A stretch of DNA of 41,078 nt from Candidatus Obscuribacter sp. (GTDB lineage Bacteria; Cyanobacteriota; Vampirovibrionia; Obscuribacterales; Obscuribacteraceae). The translations under genes were made by a program, and so were the position numbers. The notes beneath the pieces were generated by a model. The model ran no database searches, was not told where the DNA came from, and worked only from the letters and a program-made list of their open reading frames with translations. The stretch spans positions 1-41,078 of the forward strand of contig JADJQZ010000007.1 in the NCBI GenBank assembly GCA_016712465.1, read 5' to 3'. How positions within the stretch are numbered: the stretch's first letter is position 1; each line of letters opens with the position of its first letter. Below are positions 6,750-13,083 of the stretch, piece after piece.

Positions 6750-6992
6750 TTAGATTTTTTCCACCTCCACCCGCTCGCCAACCGTCCAGTTCCCGCCCGG
6801 CCCCGTCAGCGGTCGCGTCACGTCGGCCCGGTTTGCGCATCGGCGGCAAAGGCACAGCGTTTCGCTGCGGCTGTACTTGTGTTTCAGCACGACGTGTTCT
6901 ATCGTTGTGATGCCGTCGGACTTTACGATGTTTCGGCAGTGCTTCGCGGCACAGCGGATGTTTATGGCTTGCTGGTATTGCGGTGCTGTCAT
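6750..6992 (-). CDS. small Cys-rich, probably zinc-binding protein
   Basis: This is an 80-residue protein with IRCAAKHCRN and LCLCRRCANRADVTR, giving Cys pairs that could bind zinc, and a core IVKSDGITTIEHVVLKH. The pattern resembles small zinc-binding proteins of Bacteroidota phages. Its ATG overlaps the stop of the 22-residue ORF (ATGA, 6989-6992). Confidence 0.6.
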   Translation of the reverse strand: MTAPQYQQAINIRCAAKHCRNIVKSDGITTIEHVVLKHKYSRSETLCLCRRCANRADVTRPLTGPGGNWTVGERVEVEKI

Positions 6993-7057
6993 TTTCTTTG
7001 CTTGAGGTATTCAGAAATAAGGCCGGCAATACACCCGGCGCAAACGATCATAGTCAT
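6989..7057 (-). CDS. 22-residue microprotein
   Basis: ATG at 7055-7057 encodes MTMIVCAGCIAGLISEYLKQ and two more residues, then TGA at 6989-6991. Both ends overlap neighbouring genes as ATGA (7054-7057 and 6989-6992), so the ORF exactly fills the gap. It has a short hydrophobic segment with a CAGC motif and a charged tail, and could be membrane-associated or metal-binding. Very short; the coupling is the main evidence. Confidence 0.5.
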   Translation of the reverse strand: MTMIVCAGCIAGLISEYLKQRK

Positions 7058-7347
7058 ACGCGATCAATAGTCTGGTTGATAAATTGAAGCATCTTTGCCA
7101 CATTGGCTTCGTGGCGTTTGGCTTCGGACAATGCGGCCTGCTTATTCGGGTCTTGGTATGGGATGCCAAAGTAGCGTGTCTGTGCCATGCGCATTTGCCC
7201 AACCGCGTTTGCGAAGTTGCGAACTACGGTTTTGAGTGCGGCGGATGCGCTATTCGGAAGGCCGGAAAAGGCCAGTTGGTCTATAAGCGCCTCTTGCTGG
7301 AAATAGCAGGCGTTGCCGTCTTGGTCTATCAGTTTGATTGTGTCCAT
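7054..7347 (-). CDS. hypothetical helical protein
   Basis: This 97-residue protein begins MDTIKLIDQDGNACYFQQEA. Helices ALKTVVRNFANAVGQMRMAQ and KQAALSEAKRHEANVAKMLQ follow. It is likely a small helical or coiled-coil protein of the early operon. Family unknown. It follows the pentapeptide gene by 2 bases. Confidence 0.6.
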   Translation of the reverse strand: MDTIKLIDQDGNACYFQQEALIDQLAFSGLPNSASAALKTVVRNFANAVGQMRMAQTRYFGIPYQDPNKQAALSEAKRHEANVAKMLQFINQTIDRV

Positions 7348-7349
7348 TG

Positions 7350-8150
7350 TTATTTCGGTTTATATGCCTTTAAAATGGCAATGTTTGCAAGATATACTGG
7401 GCATGAATGTTTTTCAATAACAGCCTTTTCAAGTTCGTCAAGACTGCCCCAAAAACAACCGGCATTAACCATCCATCCTGTTTTTTCCCCGTGCCAAACG
7501 GCAAAACAAATGCGTTTTGATGTTGGCATAGGGCCAAAAGCATAAATGTTTTCGGCCCCGGACAGGTTGGCCCAGGACAGGTTGGCCCCGGACAGGTCGG
7601 CCTTGTACAGGTTGGCCCAGGACAGGTTGGCCCAGGACAGGTCGGCCCGTGACAGGTCGGCCCCGGACAGGTTGGCCCCGGACAGGTCGGCCTTGTACAG
7701 GTTGGCCCAGGACAGGTTGGCCCAGGACAGGTCGGCCCGTGACAGGTTGGCCCCGAACAGGTTGGCCCCGGACAGGTTGGCCCCGGACAGGTTGGCCCAG
7801 GACAGGTTGGCCCCGAACAGGTTGGCCCCGGACAGGTTGGCCCAGGACAGGTTGGCCCAGGACAGGTCGGCCCGTGACAGGTCGGCCCCGAACAGGTAGG
7901 CCCCGAACAGGTCGGCCTTGTACAGGTTGGCCCCGGACAGGTTGGCCCCGAACAGGTTGGCCCCGGACAGGTTGGCCCCGGACAGGTTGGCCCAGGACAG
8001 GTCGGCCCGTGACAGGTCGGCCCCGAACAGGTTGGCCCCGGACAGGTCGGCCTTGTACAGGTTGGCCCCGGACAGGTTGGCCCGTGAGCCTTTCTTGCTA
8101 TCTAATAGCCATTCGGCGTGATCCTCAAGTATTTTTTTTATGTCTTTCAT
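7350..8150 (-). CDS. pentapeptide repeat protein
   Basis: The start MKDIKKILEDHAEWLLDSKK (ATG 8148-8150) fits the usual N-terminal helix of these proteins. About 36 tandem A(N/D)LSX units follow (residues 20-198), predicting a right-handed quadrilateral beta-helix of about nine turns. A non-repeat C-terminal domain with YAFGPMPTSKRICFAVWHG and GCFWGSLDELEKAVIE ends the protein. Some pentapeptide proteins (MfpA, Qnr) mimic DNA and bind gyrase; the very regular sequence here carries no specific sign of that. The C-terminal domain is common to phage versions. Length may vary by repeat slippage. Confidence 0.9.
   Translation of the reverse strand: MKDIKKILEDHAEWLLDSKKGSRANLSGANLYKADLSGANLFGADLSRADLSWANLSGANLSGANLFGANLSGANLYKADLFGAYLFGADLSRADLSWANLSWANLSGANLFGANLSWANLSGANLSGANLFGANLSRADLSWANLSWANLYKADLSGANLSGADLSRADLSWANLSWANLYKADLSGANLSWANLSGAENIYAFGPMPTSKRICFAVWHGEKTGWMVNAGCFWGSLDELEKAVIEKHSCPVYLANIAILKAYKPK
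7555..8095. repeat. 15-bp tandem repeat inside the pentapeptide gene
   Basis: About 36 copies of a 15-base unit (core GACAGGTTGGCCC, with CCCAG, CCCCG, CCCGT or CTTGT variants) encode the pentapeptides. Units are arranged in longer blocks: a 90-base, six-unit block beginning at the CTTGTACAG variant occurs almost identically near 7591-7680 and 7691-7770. Amplification by unequal exchange is the simplest explanation. Antisense open frames across it are by-products. Confidence 0.9.
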
Positions 8151-8219
8151 TTTTTTGATCTTGCTTTTTAAGTCCGGGCGCATCATTGCGACGCGCCCGG
8201 CGTGTCTCCAAATCTTCGC

Positions 8220-8621
8220 CTAAGAAGCGGCGCGCTCCTGCTTCAGGGTTGCAGCGTGTTGCTGCATCGCCCTCAAAACGTTTTGCGCCGCTTCGTATCG
8301 AAGGTTAGCCGACTTGTATGCTATTTCGGCGTCCGTTTCTTTTGCAAGGCTTCCCTCGGCAAGGTTGCGTGCAATGGCATCTGCCTTTGTAGCGGGTGTC
8401 CCTTCGACAATCAACTTCGCACGCTCTTGCTCGTACTTTGCTTTTCGCTGAAACTCTGCGGCCCGCCAGGCGGCAAAAAGGTCGGCAAGTTCGTTGGCGT
8501 ACTTTGCAAGTTCAACCGAAAGGAACTGCACGGCGTATGTCAGCCCGTGGATGTCGTTAAAATCCTTTTTCAGGCTGCCGTATCGCTGCACGGCAGCGTC
8601 AATGCGTTCGGCGGTTGTCAT
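8220..8621 (-). CDS. coiled-coil protein linked to the SSB-like gene
   Basis: This 133-residue, Ala- and charge-rich protein is nearly all helix (VELAKYANELADLFAAWRAA, EFQRKAKYEQERAKLIVEG, SANLRYEAAQNVLRAMQQH). Its start overlaps the SSB-like stop (TGATG). Gene order suggests it works with the upstream ssDNA-binding candidate, as small helical partners of phage recombination/SSB proteins do. No family is certain. Confidence 0.6.
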   Translation of the reverse strand: MTTAERIDAAVQRYGSLKKDFNDIHGLTYAVQFLSVELAKYANELADLFAAWRAAEFQRKAKYEQERAKLIVEGTPATKADAIARNLAEGSLAKETDAEIAYKSANLRYEAAQNVLRAMQQHAATLKQERAAS

Positions 8622-9571
8622 CAGAACGGAAGGTCTTCTGGCTCATCAATTTCCGGCTCCGGCTCTTTGCGTCCTACAGGCGTCGCCATAGTTGCCGGAA
8701 CGCTTACGGTATTGGCATCTGCCGACGGGCGGACGTTCGTTTGCGCGGGCTGCGCGGGCTGTTCCGGTGCAGGTGTTTGTTCGGGTTGGCTCGATGCCTG
8801 TTTGTATGACTCATGCCGCTCGCGTTCCTGCCTTTGAAGGGAAACCACCTTTGCAAAAAGGTCGGGGGCTTTTTGTCCGTTCAGCAACCCGACGCGAAAA
8901 GTTGGCTGCCAGAACATTTCACCGAACCCGGCATACGGTTGCCCATCCTTCGCAATTTGAGCGTATCCTGTAAGCGTAAAGCCCCAGATGTGGTCGTTTT
9001 GAGTCAATGAAAGAAGGAACGTATTTTTTTGCCCGGCTTCTTTCAGGGCGTTTTCAAGGCCCGTCGTTACGGCGTTCGTGCATTGAATTTCAACAACGCT
9101 TTCCGTTTCCAGGCAGTACGCAACTAAAAATGTCGTGTACTTTGCGCCGCTCGGCAGGTCGTGTTTCGTGAAATCCCTATTGTACAGGCCGGACAAAATC
9201 GGCTTCCACTTTTTTTTGTCGCCGCGCATCTCGTACGAATTTGATGCGAACACGGACAACGGCTCCACGCGGGTATCCGCGCTTCGGTTGCTCCAGTAGT
9301 TCACGCTCCCATCCTTTCCGGCAACACCAGCGTAAGCGGCAAGAAGGATAAACGAAAACTTTTTGTACGGGGTTTTTGGGTTGTCCTTGCCGTTGTAAGT
9401 GTAAAAGCCAACAACGCCGTCGGCAATGTGCTTTTCGAGGTTGTCCGCCGCAAGTTGGACATACTCTTTAGGCGTTTTGCCGCTCTTGTAGTTTACGGTT
9501 ACGGGCCTTTCAAAAGAACCGAACCCGCTGCCAGTTGCGCCCTCCGGGGGCGCGTCAAAGTAATCGTACAT
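8621..9571 (-). CDS. candidate phage single-stranded DNA-binding protein
   Basis: The 316-residue protein has a folded N-terminal part (about 1-235, with GFYTYNGKDNPKTP, LVAYCLETESVVEIQCTNA and IWGFTLTGYAQIAKDG). A disordered, Pro/Gln/Thr-rich linker (250-305, PEQTPAPEQPAQPAQ) follows. The C-terminus EIDEPEDLPF matches the acidic tip that bacterial SSBs use to recruit partners (consensus DDDIPF). Folded core, disordered linker and acidic tip together are the SSB plan, although the core is not a recognisable OB fold and is longer than usual. A general recombination annealing-factor role is the alternative. It would coat ssDNA during replication. Confidence 0.55.
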   Translation of the reverse strand: MYDYFDAPPEGATGSGFGSFERPVTVNYKSGKTPKEYVQLAADNLEKHIADGVVGFYTYNGKDNPKTPYKKFSFILLAAYAGVAGKDGSVNYWSNRSADTRVEPLSVFASNSYEMRGDKKKWKPILSGLYNRDFTKHDLPSGAKYTTFLVAYCLETESVVEIQCTNAVTTGLENALKEAGQKNTFLLSLTQNDHIWGFTLTGYAQIAKDGQPYAGFGEMFWQPTFRVGLLNGQKAPDLFAKVVSLQRQERERHESYKQASSQPEQTPAPEQPAQPAQTNVRPSADANTVSVPATMATPVGRKEPEPEIDEPEDLPF

Positions 9572-9609
9572 GATGTATGTGTTGCGCCCTTGTCCGGGCC
9601 GTTAAGAAA

Positions 9610-9948
9610 TCAATTCTTGCCCGTTCGGGGCTGCGGCACGAATGCCGGTTTTTGCGTGATAACCGTCGGGGGCCACGGCTTGCCCGCTCTTAAAGCCTGG
9701 TCGTGCTTGCCGTGTATCCACTTTGCGATGAGCGTGTGCCTGTACCCCGTCTTGTCGTTGCCATGTGACTGGGCGCTGTTCAGTTCGTGCGCAAGGATGC
9801 CCCAGAACGACCACGCCGGGAAGGTGATGCCGGTGTCGGTTACGGGCCGAACCCACTTCCAGGCCTCCGAAGGCGTGCAGTTGCCCGGCACTTCGGGGTT
9901 TATCAGGCGAAGGGCGGCCAGTAAGTCAGGTGTGCATTTCTTTTGCAT
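9610..9948 (-). CDS. hypothetical protein
   Basis: The preferred start is ATG 9946-9948 (MQKKCTPDLLAALRLINPEV); a longer frame would run through the terminator-like hairpin at 9971-9997. The 112-residue product has Trp-rich segments (SEAWKWVRPVTDTG, FPAWSFWGILAHELNSAQ, KTGYRHTLIAKWIHGKHD) and a basic, disordered tail. No family is recognised. Confidence 0.6.
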   Translation of the reverse strand: MQKKCTPDLLAALRLINPEVPGNCTPSEAWKWVRPVTDTGITFPAWSFWGILAHELNSAQSHGNDKTGYRHTLIAKWIHGKHDQALRAGKPWPPTVITQKPAFVPQPRTGKN

Positions 9949-9970
9949 GGCTGTATATTTTGTGGGAAAT

Positions 9971-9997
9971 AAACCCCCGTCCACGTTTGGCCGGGGG
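9971..9997 (-). terminator. possible intrinsic terminator
   Basis: Minus-strand CCCCC (9993-9997) pairs with GGGGG (9974-9978). Three inner pairs (9988-9990 with 9981-9983) lie across a mismatch, and TTTATTTCC follows. It lies between the 135-residue DNA-binding candidate and the next gene. The stem is interrupted, so strength is uncertain. Confidence 0.45.
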
Positions 9998-10036
9998 CCG
10001 GGCGAGCGCCCGTCGTAATCCCATGAAAAAGTTTTT

Positions 10037-10444
10037 TTATTGCGCCTCAATGGCTGTTTGTTCGATCAATCTTCGGATGGCCTTGTCGGCTTCTCTGGCA
10101 TCTGCTTCCTTGCCGTAAGGGTAGAATACCCGGACAAACAAGCCATGTTCGTCCTGCTCTTCGCAGGTCAATATCAGTACATCAGGCTCAAAGCCTCTTT
10201 CGGTTGTCACAATCGCTCTACCTTCAAAGCGCCTGCCGTCGTCGGTGACGTGGACAAAATTAACCGCTTTTTCTGCGGTTAGCCATTTGTCCAGTGCCGC
10301 CTCAACCATTCCAGAGCGTGCGGCCTTTGTTGCCGCGTACAGGTCTGGCCGCATGGTTATCGCGGTTTTTACTCGTGGGCCTTGCGGGCCTGACTTGCGG
10401 CCAGCGCCTGGGCGGCGTCCGCCGCGTGTTGGTTTACTGTTCAC
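10037..10444 (-). CDS. putative DNA-binding protein with RRPGAGRK N-terminus
   Basis: This 135-residue protein begins with a basic, glycine-rich arm (RGGRRPGAGRKSGPQGPR) of a kind seen in phage DNA-binding proteins. A short segment VKTAITMRPDLYAATKAA resembles ribbon-helix-helix proteins. The C-terminal half (FEGRAIVTTERGFEPDVLIL, VRVFYPYGKEADAREA) is a separate alpha/beta part. A regulator of early transcription is plausible. It starts 11 bases after the 28-residue ORF. Confidence 0.55.
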   Translation of the reverse strand: MNSKPTRGGRRPGAGRKSGPQGPRVKTAITMRPDLYAATKAARSGMVEAALDKWLTAEKAVNFVHVTDDGRRFEGRAIVTTERGFEPDVLILTCEEQDEHGLFVRVFYPYGKEADAREADKAIRRLIEQTAIEAQ

Positions 10445-10455
10445 GGCACTGAATT

Positions 10456-10542
10456 TTATATTTTGCCACCATTACTACATGTGGTGGTGAACGGCAACTG
10501 GGACAAGTAATTTTGCAGGATCTTGGTTGACTTGGCATTCAT
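10456..10542 (-). CDS. 28-residue microprotein
   Basis: ATG at 10540-10542 overlaps the previous stop (ATGA) and opens MNAKSTKILQNYLSQLPFTT, ending TCSNGGKI with TAA at 10456-10458. The next gene begins 11 bases later. Coupling and spacing support it; composition is ordinary. Function unknown. Confidence 0.45.
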   Translation of the reverse strand: MNAKSTKILQNYLSQLPFTTTCSNGGKI

Positions 10543-10688
10543 TTGGAAAGATATACCTCTGGGGCTTCCTGCGTCCCGACTTGAGGCATTCCTGAAACCT
10601 CGACAAAATTTCCAGTTGTTACGCTTTTCCCGCCAGGCCCTTGGCCGTATCGGACACTCATTGTTTGTTGTTCGATAAAGTATTTCAT
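10539..10688 (-). CDS. hypothetical small protein
   Basis: The best start is ATG 10686-10688 (MKYFIEQQTMSVRYGQGPGG); the open frame upstream is a Pro/Gly-rich stretch unlikely to be coding. The 49-residue product has a beta-rich look (KSVTTGNFVEVSGMP) and ends EAPEVYLSK. It appears to be the first gene of the leftward unit after the AT-rich region. Confidence 0.5.
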   Translation of the reverse strand: MKYFIEQQTMSVRYGQGPGGKSVTTGNFVEVSGMPQVGTQEAPEVYLSK

Positions 10689-10895
10689 CTTTTGCCTTGT
10701 TTTGCTGTGAAAGTTAGTGGCCCGCCCCGGGGGGGGTTTTTGGGGTCTTTGGTACGGCACTCCGGTTGATTTGTCAATACTTTTTCAAATGTTTTTTTAA
10801 ATTATTTTTCATCACATAGCCGTCACATAAACAAGTGATTTCATTTCAATGAATTGCGCAAACTTCGCAAGGTGTTCCGGCTTAGCCGATCACAT
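10689..10895. other. AT-rich intergenic region with direct repeats
   Basis: No convincing gene on either strand. It holds a GC-rich patch (10721-10745), then a strongly AT-rich stretch (10770-10860). TCACATA occurs at 10812-10818, 10823-10829 and 10890-10896. A longer match, TAGCCG then (A)TCACATAAA, occurs at 10817-10831 and 10883-10898. The region should contain the start signal for the leftward unit at 10688 and could hold protein-binding sites or an origin. No full TAnnTTTG box was found; AACATTTG near 10778-10785 (minus) is close. Confidence 0.4.
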
Positions 10896-10925
10896 AAAAA
10901 AGCCCGCGCCGATTATGGCGCGGGC
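10896..10925 (-). terminator. intrinsic terminator
   Basis: On the minus strand GCCCGCGCC (10917-10925) pairs perfectly with GGCGCGGGC (10902-10910) around a 6-base loop, followed by TTTTTT (10896-10901). It ends the short leftward unit that starts at the divergent promoter near 11972. Confidence 0.85.
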
Positions 10926-11010
10926 GCATCCGCCCCGCTATTCGCCCCCCTTTCCTTGCCACTTCGGTGCGCACCGGCTGCGGGTTCGGTCAGGCAGGCA
11001 TAGGGGCGGT

Positions 11011-11340
11011 TTATTCTCCGAAATACGTTGCAAAATCAAAGTCGTCGAACAACTGCCGGTACTCGGCTTGCAGATATTCAAAAGCGCCTTCCACCTCGAT
11101 AATTTCTGGCTCCCGGCCTGGTATGTCTTTGCTTGCGAAGATCGCCGGGCCGTCATTGTCGCAGGTAATGCGCCACCCGTCTATTTCGATGCACCCGAAC
11201 GCGGCGCATAGAGCGCGGACGATAGCCGGGAAGTGTTTTCGGTGGCACTCCTGCCCGTTTGGCTTACCGTCGGCCCAGCGGTAGTGCTTGCCGAGCGTGT
11301 TACGCGGCAGGCGGGAGGCAGATTCGCCCGCTGGCGTTAA
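11011..11340 (-). CDS. hypothetical protein lacking a normal start, perhaps read by frameshift
   Basis: The minus frame is open from before 11340 to TAA at 11011-11013 and clearly looks coding: KHYRWADGKPNGQECHRKHF, IEIDGWRITCDNDGPAIFAS, EGAFEYLQAEYRQLFDDFDF, ending ATYFGE. There is no ATG, GTG or TTG in the first 80 codons. The frame is -1 to the preceding gene and meets it at a six-C run (11346-11351) right before that gene's stop. The junction holds an 8-pair hairpin (CCCGCTGG/CCAGCGGG around TTAACG). A missing C would fuse both into about 240 residues; a -1 ribosomal shift is the other option. Family unknown. Confidence 0.6.
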   Translation of the reverse strand, partial: LTPAGESASRLPRNTLGKHYRWADGKPNGQECHRKHFPAIVRALCAAFGCIEIDGWRITCDNDGPAIFASKDIPGREPEIIEVEGAFEYLQAEYRQLFDDFDFATYFGE

Positions 11341-11744
11341 CCAGCGGGGGGTGGGAGTGGCGACAGCTTTAAAATTTCGCTCTGACCGATGCTCATTTTC
11401 GCGTGTGATTGTTCAAAAAACCAGGCTGGGGGGGGGGGGGGAGATGTTTTAGCCTTGTCAACTGTGTCCCAACAAAACCAGGCCTCACCGCCTTCAGCAC
11501 GGTAGTCTATATGCAACGCAATTGCATATTCAGGCAATTCCCGCAAAATGTCGGTTGCGGTGGGGGCGAAAATCGCTTTGTTGGCAATCCCGCTAAATCT
11601 GCCAAACACGGTATCGCCCGGATTGTATGCAATCGGATCTCCAAAATCTGTTTCAACAAAAAATGCGGTTTCCCGCCCAAATTCCGGCTGCGGGAAACCA
11701 GCATCTTTCATGCGTTTTGCTGTTTCAAAATTGACGTGGCTCAT
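11337..11744 (-). CDS. phage protein with FAPTATDILREL motif and a C14 tract
   Basis: The 135-residue product begins MSHVNFETAKRMKDAGFPQP and contains GDTVFGRFSG and IFAPTATDILRELPEYAIAL. These belong to a small protein family common in Bacteroidota phages and prophages; its role is not known. A run of 14 C on the coding strand (11428-11441) encodes five prolines. Any length change there would alter the C-terminus (AWFFEQSHAKMSIGQSEILK). The gene may continue into the following frame through a one-base shift near 11346-11351. Coupled to the upstream gene by a 4-base overlap. Confidence 0.65.
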   Translation of the reverse strand: MSHVNFETAKRMKDAGFPQPEFGRETAFFVETDFGDPIAYNPGDTVFGRFSGIANKAIFAPTATDILRELPEYAIALHIDYRAEGGEAWFCWDTVDKAKTSPPPPPAWFFEQSHAKMSIGQSEILKLSPLPPPAG

Positions 11745-11965
11745 TCCTTAATAATTACGGTGGTTGTGAAAGTATAGCGCCCGTTACCGTAACGCTCTAA
11801 AATTGTGCGTATCCGAACCGGCCCCAAGCCGCCTCGCCGGTTGTCCCACTCCGCCCGGTTGATGTAGCGCTTTTCGCTCACCGGCATATCGGCCCAAATC
11901 GGCTGCGCTTTGATCCACTCCAAAAAGTCGGCCCATGCTTCGGCCTCGGTAACTTGTCTTGTCAT
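11741..11965 (-). CDS. hypothetical protein, first gene left of the divergent promoter
   Basis: ATG at 11963-11965 (MTRQVTEAEAWADFLEWIKA) is preferred over a TTG farther upstream. The 74-residue product has an acidic helix, then KRYINRAEWDNRRGGLGPVR and IRTILERYGNGRY, ending in a beta strand. The basic middle could contact DNA or RNA. The -7 box lies only 6 bases upstream, so the message is probably leaderless. Being the first gene controlled by the shared operator, it could be a regulator; no HTH is evident. Confidence 0.6.
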   Translation of the reverse strand: MTRQVTEAEAWADFLEWIKAQPIWADMPVSEKRYINRAEWDNRRGGLGPVRIRTILERYGNGRYTFTTTVIIKE

Positions 11966-11971
11966 GGGGCA

Positions 11972-12052
11972 CAAAGGTAAACGCGTTATTCATTCGATGA
12001 AAATATTTTTTCTCAATCCCTTGTTTTATTCACGGAATGAATAATACCTTTG
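11972..12052. promoter_or_regulatory. symmetric divergent promoters with inverted-repeat operator
   Basis: Plus strand: TTG (12021-12023), 21 bases, TACCTTTG (12045-12052). Minus strand: TACCTTTG (11972-11979). Next to each -7 box lies one arm of a perfect 10-base inverted repeat, TTATTCATTC (11985-11994) and GAATGAATAA (12035-12044). A dimeric regulator bound at both arms could control both directions at once. The plus transcript has a leader of about 30 bases; the minus transcript would be nearly leaderless. Confidence 0.75.
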
Positions 12053-12087
12053 TTCCGTCGGAAGAAAGAAACATCCGGCGGAAATAA

Positions 12088-12762
12088 ATGGGAATGGAAC
12101 ACGGACAAAAGGCGGAAACAATATCGGAATTTTCCGAACGCACAGGACGGAATTGGGATACCGTTGTCCGTGCGGCAAAAAAGAAAATTCCGACGGAAAC
12201 GTGGGGTAAGTATTCCGCCGTAACGCCGGAACTTATTGCTGCGCTTTCCGCCGGGAAGTCCGCCAAGGAAAAGCGCCCGCGTTCCGTGCCAGCAAAAGCA
12301 TCTGAAGTCATACGCCTGCCGGAAAAACCGGATACCCCCCCGGCCCGGCAGGCATTACCTTCTTTGCCAAAACTCGACCTGTCAAACTTCCTGATCGTTG
12401 CCGTGTACGGGCATACGCTTTTGGTGTGGTACGAAATATCGCAACTATTCGGGGTTCCGGGGCTGCTTGCCGGCGTCATCGTGTTCGCCATGAAACACGC
12501 CGGGCTGATGATCTGCCGCAACGAAAAGTACCTAAGCCTCGGCGAAAACGCGCTAAGTGTGGCCTTTGTACTCGATGCGCTTGCCCTATACGTCCACTAC
12601 ACGGTTTTTTCAGATGCGCTACCGCCTCACATTGCGGCTCAAATGGGCAGCGTTGCCGCCGCTCGATGCGCCGGAGTCCTTGGTGGCGTTGTTGCCACGG
12701 GTGCATGGGTGGCAATGTGGATGGTAAAACTGATAACCGCAAAAAAAATGTTCCCGGCATGA
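12088..12762 (+). CDS. membrane protein with N-terminal HTH-like region
   Basis: First gene of the plus-strand island. Residues 8-55 (ETISEFSERTGRNWDTVVRA, then WGKYSAVTPELIAALS) resemble a helix-turn-helix of the type that reads a short site. A Pro-rich linker (60-92) precedes about four hydrophobic segments: FLIVAVYGHTLLVWYE, GLLAGVIVFAMKHAGLM, LSVAFVLDALALYVHY and AGVLGGVVATGAWVAMWMV. A membrane-bound DNA-binding protein is possible. The start is ATG 12088 or 12094. It is coupled by ATGA to the next gene. No family recognised. Confidence 0.65.
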   Translation: MGMEHGQKAETISEFSERTGRNWDTVVRAAKKKIPTETWGKYSAVTPELIAALSAGKSAKEKRPRSVPAKASEVIRLPEKPDTPPARQALPSLPKLDLSNFLIVAVYGHTLLVWYEISQLFGVPGLLAGVIVFAMKHAGLMICRNEKYLSLGENALSVAFVLDALALYVHYTVFSDALPPHIAAQMGSVAAARCAGVLGGVVATGAWVAMWMVKLITAKKMFPA

Positions 12763-13079
12763 AACTCGAAATAAAACACAAGCCCCGCGAACACACCGCG
12801 CAAACGCCCGCGCCGTCGCTCCTGAGCGCGCAAGGCGTCGTTACCGAGCAAACAGGCGGCATTGTAGTCGAATGGGGCACGGACGCGCCTAAAGCCCTCA
12901 CAGATGCCGAAATAAAGGCCGTTCGGGCTGCCGGCTTTCGCCCGTTCAAGGCAGAGGCCGTAAAGGCGCTCATGGGGCACAAAACCTGCTCTGAAATCGT
13001 GAGACACTTCAAAGGCCGTCGGGGGTTTTCGGCGAGCACAGTACGACACATTCACGCCGCTTTGGCGGCATCAAAATAG
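12759..13079 (+). CDS. small protein with C-terminal helix-turn-helix-like segment
   Basis: ATG 12759-12761 overlaps the previous stop (ATGA); longer upstream frames are inside the membrane-protein gene. The 106-residue protein has a disordered N-terminus (KHKPREHTAQTPAPS). A helical C-terminal domain follows: KALTDAEIKAVRAAGFRPFK, then AVKALMGHKTCSEIVRHFKG and GFSASTVRHIHAALAAS, which reads like a helix-turn-helix. It may regulate the island or bind the inverted repeat. Family not recognised. Confidence 0.6.
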   Translation: MKLEIKHKPREHTAQTPAPSLLSAQGVVTEQTGGIVVEWGTDAPKALTDAEIKAVRAAGFRPFKAEAVKALMGHKTCSEIVRHFKGRRGFSASTVRHIHAALAASK

Positions 13080-13083
13080 GCAC

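Noticed and set aside
7555..8095. Possible CRISPR array
   Set aside because: Repeats are contiguous 15-mers with no unique spacers and encode a known protein repeat.
7546..8158. Plus-strand open frames through the pentapeptide repeat region
   Set aside because: They arise because the 15-base repeat is a multiple of three and has no stops on either strand. They encode monotonous RLAPD or TGRPR units with no start context.
10849..11284. Plus-strand ORFs over the orphan minus-strand frame
   Set aside because: The minus frame ending at 11011 has far better protein character and is followed by a good terminator on its own strand.
12088..12300. Phage repressor (CI-like) at the divergent promoter
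   Set aside because: The first plus gene has an HTH-like N-terminus but then membrane helices, with no LexA/CI peptidase or typical repressor fold. Lysogeny control is therefore not claimed.
12476..13055. Minus-strand ORFs under the island
   Set aside because: Antisense to coupled plus-strand genes with a clear promoter, and rich in Arg/Cys/Pro as expected of shadows.
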